Shown: in pieces, positions 40,772 through 43,969 of the stretch
Position numbering within the stretch: position 1 is the first letter of the stretch
Layout of the letters: every line of letters starts with the position of its first letter
Assembly: GCA_900317105.1 (NCBI GenBank)
Contig: ONFP01000038.1
Span: forward strand, 1 to 43,969
Reading direction: 5' to 3'
Length of the DNA: 43,969 nt
From: an uncultured Succinatimonas sp.
GTDB taxonomy: Bacteria > Pseudomonadota > Gammaproteobacteria > Enterobacterales > Succinivibrionaceae
The notes under the pieces: model-generated
What the model was told of the DNA's origin: nothing
Databases searched by the model: none
Seen by the model: only the letters and a program-made list of their open reading frames with translations
Made by a program: the position numbers and the translations under genes

Positions 40772-41029
40772 TTACTCTCTGTGCTCACTGATATACTGTG
40801 CCAGAGTCTCTACTGAGTAGAAGCATTTCTTCATCTCCTCATTGTCAGCAGAGAGGGTAACGCCGTATTTCTGTTTAATGGCCATACCCAGCTCTAAGGC
40901 ATCAATTGAGTCTAAACCCAGTCCATCAACGAAAAGAGGAGCCTCTGTCTCAATATCCTCAATCCCGATATCCTCAAGATTCAGTGAATCGATAATAAGC
41001 TGCTTGATTTCGTCATATAGCTCTTTCAT
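40772..41029 (-). CDS. apeE: Acyl carrier protein ApeE
   Basis: An 85-residue acyl carrier protein with attachment serine S41 in DGLGLDSIDALEL. Starts eight bases after apeD. Its last codons (AGTGAGCACAGAGAG before TAA) are repeated almost exactly just after the stop (AGTGAGCACACAGAG), suggesting a short tandem duplication at the gene end. Otherwise a normal partner ACP of ApeF. Confidence 0.93.
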   Translation of the reverse strand: MKELYDEIKQLIIDSLNLEDIGIEDIETEAPLFVDGLGLDSIDALELGMAIKQKYGVTLSADNEEMKKCFYSVETLAQYISEHRE

Positions 41030-41037
41030 AAAATATC

Positions 41038-41844
41038 CTACATCCTTGTTTTAATAAGATTCTGTAAATGTTTAGCGAGTAGACGTGATACAGCGGAGTC
41101 TTCTCTGTCTTTATACTGTGCTCTGAATTTTTCTGTATCAAAACTCTCTAAAAAAGTAATTCTGTACTCAAGCCTGCCTGTAAAGATGGAATACCAGGGA
41201 GCGTTCTTTCTCAGACAGTCGCCATGGAAATTTATAACTGCCGGTCTGATATTAAAGTTGCAGGTTAAGGCAATACTTGAAAAGCCATGTGTAAATTTTA
41301 ATTTATTTTCATCTGTGGTTCTAGTTCCTTCGGGGAAAATGATGAGATTATCCCCACTTAAAAGCGCTTTTTTGCATTTGTGCATAATCTTATCGGTGCC
41401 TTCAGAGTTGGCTATATATCTGTTACAGCCGGCGATTCCCTTCATAAAAGGATTATGCACGATTGCATCCTTCATAAGGCAGGTGGCGTGAGGTACCACT
41501 GAGATGAAGATTACGATATCTAAAAGAGAAGGATGATTGGCAATGAAGATCATGCCTCTATCATTTGATATTTTCTGTGTTCCTTCAATTGAGATTTTAA
41601 AGATTCGACATACCTGTCCTGAGAACAGATACAGTTTAAAGCTTGAGGCGGTGATTCGTCGTGAGAGATCGGTAAGTCTGTTCTCATCCTTTATAAAGAG
41701 TGAAAGAAGTCTGAAGACTATCTGTGAGAGGAACAGAGCTCCAAGTCCGAACACTGAAAAAAACAGTGCAGCAAAGCACACTCTCAGCACACCTCCGGTG
41801 TACTGAAAAAGCTTTTTTAAAAAACTCTGAATCAGACGAGACAT
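41038..41844 (-). CDS. apeD: ApeD, PlsC-like 1-acylglycerol-3-phosphate acyltransferase
   Basis: A 268-residue membrane acyltransferase. An N-terminal hydrophobic region (about 18-55) precedes the catalytic H104-x4-D109 motif (NHPSLLD) and the substrate-binding FPEGTRT (170-176). In APE clusters it is believed to help attach the polyene acyl chain to a glycerolipid-type anchor, together with ApeJ. It begins immediately after the apeC stop, without a gap. Confidence 0.87.
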   Translation of the reverse strand: MSRLIQSFLKKLFQYTGGVLRVCFAALFFSVFGLGALFLSQIVFRLLSLFIKDENRLTDLSRRITASSFKLYLFSGQVCRIFKISIEGTQKISNDRGMIFIANHPSLLDIVIFISVVPHATCLMKDAIVHNPFMKGIAGCNRYIANSEGTDKIMHKCKKALLSGDNLIIFPEGTRTTDENKLKFTHGFSSIALTCNFNIRPAVINFHGDCLRKNAPWYSIFTGRLEYRITFLESFDTEKFRAQYKDREDSAVSRLLAKHLQNLIKTRM

Positions 41845-42639
41845 CTATACTCTGTCCTGTAGTTCAACCATCCAGCTGCAGTTCTGTCCTTCAAGTGTAA
41901 AGGATGGTACCTTTCTGACGTAGTTTTTCAGAAAGTCTATAACCTGAGGATATTCAAAAGAATCATCCGAAGACTTATTATCTGTCCTGCTGTAAGGCTC
42001 TGCATCTTTGTCTGCAGTATTGTGGATGGCCGGTTCAGGTTGACAGGTAATTTTCAGCATATCCCCTAAGGTTAGAACCAGTCCGATGGCATAAGGGAAA
42101 TTCGGAGTGTATTCCCTTAGATATCCGGTATAGAACTCAGGAATAGTTACCTCATAGTCCACCAGAAGCACCTTTTTATAGCTGGTCTTAAGCAAGGCAT
42201 AGGCTTCGGTTAAAGCCTGCATGAAGGTATCCTTGCCGGAGCTTATGGAGGTTGAAGGTATTTTTGCCTTGTTCAGGATAGTAAAGTTGCCCACACCGCA
42301 GTTGTGTACGGACATTGAAAAATCGGTTGGGGAACAGTCATTGCCTGAGGTTACGGCATCAAGAATTTTAAAGTTGTGTTCAATCTCCCCTGAACGGCTT
42401 GAGTAGATTACAGCCTCAATATCAGGATGCTGTTCCAGGAGCAGAGAACCGACATCTACCGCCATACGACAGCCGATGCTCAGACGTCTTGCTGTCATCA
42501 TCGGAATCTTCTCAGCCTTTGGAGGCTTGCTTTCTCTATCTAAAGGACGGGTGCCGTTTATAACCTCTTTAAACTGCTCGTTGTTAACAATATCAAAGGC
42601 CTTGATTCGATAATCAGCAATACTTAAATTAAAGTTCAT
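41845..42639 (-). CDS. apeC: ApeC, chain-length-factor-like ketosynthase homologue
   Basis: A 264-residue protein corresponding to the N-terminal half of a ketosynthase (Ketoacyl-synt_2 type). The PTDFSMSVHN segment and the following SSGKDTF segment mark the position where a KS would carry its nucleophilic Cys; here it is Ser/Gly. It therefore has no condensing activity and should act as the chain-length factor that dimerises with ApeO. I chose the ATG at 42639 (MNFNLSIADY), one base after the methyltransferase stop (TAGGATG); a longer frame from 42705 would overlap that gene by 65 bases. Confidence 0.82.
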   Translation of the reverse strand: MNFNLSIADYRIKAFDIVNNEQFKEVINGTRPLDRESKPPKAEKIPMMTARRLSIGCRMAVDVGSLLLEQHPDIEAVIYSSRSGEIEHNFKILDAVTSGNDCSPTDFSMSVHNCGVGNFTILNKAKIPSTSISSGKDTFMQALTEAYALLKTSYKKVLLVDYEVTIPEFYTGYLREYTPNFPYAIGLVLTLGDMLKITCQPEPAIHNTADKDAEPYSRTDNKSSDDSFEYPQVIDFLKNYVRKVPSFTLEGQNCSWMVELQDRV

Positions 42640-42640
42640 C

Positions 42641-43714
42641 CTAGTCTCTCTTTGTGCAGATAAACATTGAATTGCTGATACCAAGATTATCCTCGACAGA
42701 TTCAACTACAAAGCCGGCTTTTTCAATAAGTTCTGTCAGCATCGCTGTGTTGAAGAATCGTGAATAGCCGTTGGCAATGGCTGAAAAATACAGAGAGCCT
42801 GCATTGATGGATAACTTTGCGGCATCAAACTTCTGACGGTCGGCAATTGGCTCTAAAATGCAGACATGAGCTCCATCCTTTATAACCTTATGTATGGAGG
42901 TCAGGATGTTATGAATATGCTCCGGTGCAAAGCAGTCTAAAAACTGGCTCATCCACCAGATGTCAGCATCCCCCCTAAGCTCTGGCTTTGACAGCATATC
43001 CACTGCCATAAAATCGACCCTGTCAGTCATGCCGTTATTATCGATATTCTCCTGTGCCATTTTTATCTGGGATGGCAGATCAAGAATAGTAACCTTTGTA
43101 TCCTTTAAACGTCGGCAGCACTCAATGGCAAATTTACCGGTATTGCCGCCTACATCATAGATAACCTTAGGCTTGAATAATTCTGCGATTTTATCTATTG
43201 CAGGAATAAAGGCGGTCTGAGAGTAGAGATGATCCCAGCCAAACCAGGCTTTTTTTGCCTCCTCAGGTAATTCTGAGAGGTGAGGGTAGATAGTTTCCCA
43301 GTTTTCATTGAATTCAGATAGACCGCAAGGCTTATGCAAAGTTAAGGCTTCATCAAGCTTATCAAATGCTCTGTAACAGACATGCTTTGTAAAATCAAAA
43401 TTGATTCTGGTCATGTTGTCATTTTCAAGAAAATAACCGACCTTGGTGAGTCTGTATCTGTTGTCCGAATCAATTCTTACAATCTCACCTGATACAGCCA
43501 TCTCTAAAAGAACCTCAAGAGCGTAGCGGTTCAGATCGGCTTTACTGCACAGATCATCCATGCTAAGACCATCCATGGCCTTATCCAGAAGACTTAGAAT
43601 ATTGTGTTTTCTTAAGGTGTATACGGTCTGAAACAGAATAGGTGCACAGGCTAGATACTGTGCTTTTGAAATAGCTTCAAAGGCGCTGATGTTTTTTGAA
43701 TTGTTAATTTTCAT
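42641..43714 (-). CDS. SAM-dependent methyltransferase of the aryl polyene cluster
   Basis: A 357-residue class I methyltransferase of the plant-type O-methyltransferase family. An N-terminal winged-helix dimerisation domain (about 15-95) is followed by the SAM-binding loop D187-VGGNTG, then LDLPSQI, MAVDML and the WWMSQFLDCF segment. In characterised APE pigments the aryl head group can carry a methyl or methoxy substituent, so ring modification is the likely task. It is the first gene of the 17-kb operon and has no clear Shine-Dalgarno. I am not sure of the exact ape letter, so I give none. Confidence 0.88.
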   Translation of the reverse strand: MKINNSKNISAFEAISKAQYLACAPILFQTVYTLRKHNILSLLDKAMDGLSMDDLCSKADLNRYALEVLLEMAVSGEIVRIDSDNRYRLTKVGYFLENDNMTRINFDFTKHVCYRAFDKLDEALTLHKPCGLSEFNENWETIYPHLSELPEEAKKAWFGWDHLYSQTAFIPAIDKIAELFKPKVIYDVGGNTGKFAIECCRRLKDTKVTILDLPSQIKMAQENIDNNGMTDRVDFMAVDMLSKPELRGDADIWWMSQFLDCFAPEHIHNILTSIHKVIKDGAHVCILEPIADRQKFDAAKLSINAGSLYFSAIANGYSRFFNTAMLTELIEKAGFVVESVEDNLGISNSMFICTKRD

Positions 43715-43883
43715 ATACGTATATATAAGGATCCTAAATTTTGGTTCATTTTGCCAAAATAATCATATTTTGCAAGTTGATTTTCGTGATTCTAAATGAT
43801 GTGAATGAGAGAAGACTTATGTTTATACGGAAAAAAATATCCTGACTGAGGAAACAAAGTTCGTTCAGAATTATCAAGTAATA
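43715..43883 (-). promoter_or_regulatory. Leader/promoter region of the aryl polyene operon
   Basis: AT-rich region before the first gene of the 17-kb operon. It holds an inverted repeat TTTTGG (43739-43744) ... CCAAAA (43754-43759) with a 9-base spacer, located 25-45 bases before the ATG, and a palindromic TATATACGTATA just before it. I found no convincing -35/-10 pair, so the promoter may need an activator. Confidence 0.35.
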
Positions 43884-43927
43884 GGCACGCTAAAACCACG
43901 CAGTTTACTGCGGGGATAAAGCGTGCC
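43884..43927. repeat. Nested hairpin element at the right edge
   Basis: An outer stem GGCACGCT (43884-43891) with AGCGTGCC (43920-43927) encloses an inner hairpin CGCAG-TTTA-CTGCG (about 43899-43912) followed by GGGATA. Same architecture as the element at 26693-26742. It resembles hairpins of IS200/IS605-type or REP-like elements. Confidence 0.55.
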
Positions 43928-43953
43928 GATTAGAAAATGGATATTTTCTAATC
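43928..43953. repeat. Perfect 11-bp hairpin next to the nested element
   Basis: GATTAGAAAAT (43928-43938) pairs perfectly with ATTTTCTAATC (43943-43953) around the loop GGAT. It directly abuts the nested hairpin and has no T-run, so it is not a simple terminator. It may be part of the end of a mobile element cut by the window edge. Confidence 0.55.
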
Positions 43954-43969
43954 AGGTGTGTTCTGTTGT

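Noticed and set aside
42640-42705. apeC start at 42705
   Set aside because: It would overlap the methyltransferase by 65 bases; the ATG at 42639 follows the stop by one base and fits operon spacing.
1-43969. tRNA or rRNA genes
   Set aside because: I saw no cloverleaf-like or rRNA-like sequence in the intergenic stretches; a tRNAscan and Rfam search would settle this.

Overview
The window looks like a chromosomal segment of a low-GC, host-associated, anaerobic gammaproteobacterium. Succinivibrionaceae (Aeromonadales) is my best guess. The basis is core genes of gammaproteobacterial type (TopA, SohB, short-form L25, DusA, PurT, an OapA/LysM-type MepM), a complete aryl-polyene cluster in the gammaproteobacterial gene order, and several AAA-ATPase/PD-(D/E)XK genes of a kind common in gut anaerobes. 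This is inference from gene content; no rRNA or tRNA gene is present to confirm it.

Layout. Bases 1-99 look like the right end of an IS200/IS605-type element (last codons of a tnpB-like gene, terminal hairpin, TCAA end). Then follow a small unknown gene coupled to a chemoreceptor (390-2367); a minus-strand pair, mepM and a RocB-like M20 protein (2546-6226); a serine-hydroxymethyltransferase-like gene without the PLP lysine (6748-7989); dusA plus an aldo/keto reductase (8069-9935); a Wzz/BY-kinase-like polysaccharide copolymerase (10010-11518); an AAA/PD-(D/E)XK gene (11709-13313); rplY (13447-13731); and cvfB, sohB and topA (13850-18591). A second chemoreceptor (18876-20477) precedes a minus-strand operon purT - DUF4250 - ExoI-like (20587-23213), a low-molecular-weight tyrosine phosphatase, an AAA/DUF4143 gene with 33-bp repeats upstream, and an orphan MglB-like sugar-binding protein (25555-26592).

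The last 17 kb (26775-43714, all minus strand) is an aryl polyene (APE) pigment cluster, read from right to left: methyltransferase, apeC (chain-length factor), apeD (acyltransferase), apeE and apeF (ACPs), apeG, apeH (aryl ligase), apeI (dehydratase), apeJ split into glycosyltransferase and acyltransferase, apeK (thioesterase), an inserted AAA/PD-(D/E)XK gene, apeL (LolA-like), apeM (MMPL exporter, frameshifted), apeN (lipoprotein), apeO (ketosynthase), apeP (dehydratase), apeQ (ketoreductase), apeR (ketosynthase). Together they would activate an aromatic acid, extend it on an ACP by a type II PKS cycle into a conjugated polyene, attach it to a lipid/sugar anchor and export it to the outer membrane.

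The main surprises are: four enzyme homologues that have lost key catalytic or ATP-binding residues (RocB-like, SHMT-like, ExoI-like, and the kinase-like domain of the Wzz-like protein); the insertion and the frameshift inside the APE operon; three AAA/nuclease-fold genes in 44 kb; and two nested-hairpin intergenic elements of similar design. Both window edges resemble IS200/IS605-type structures, which suggests a contig broken at repeats.
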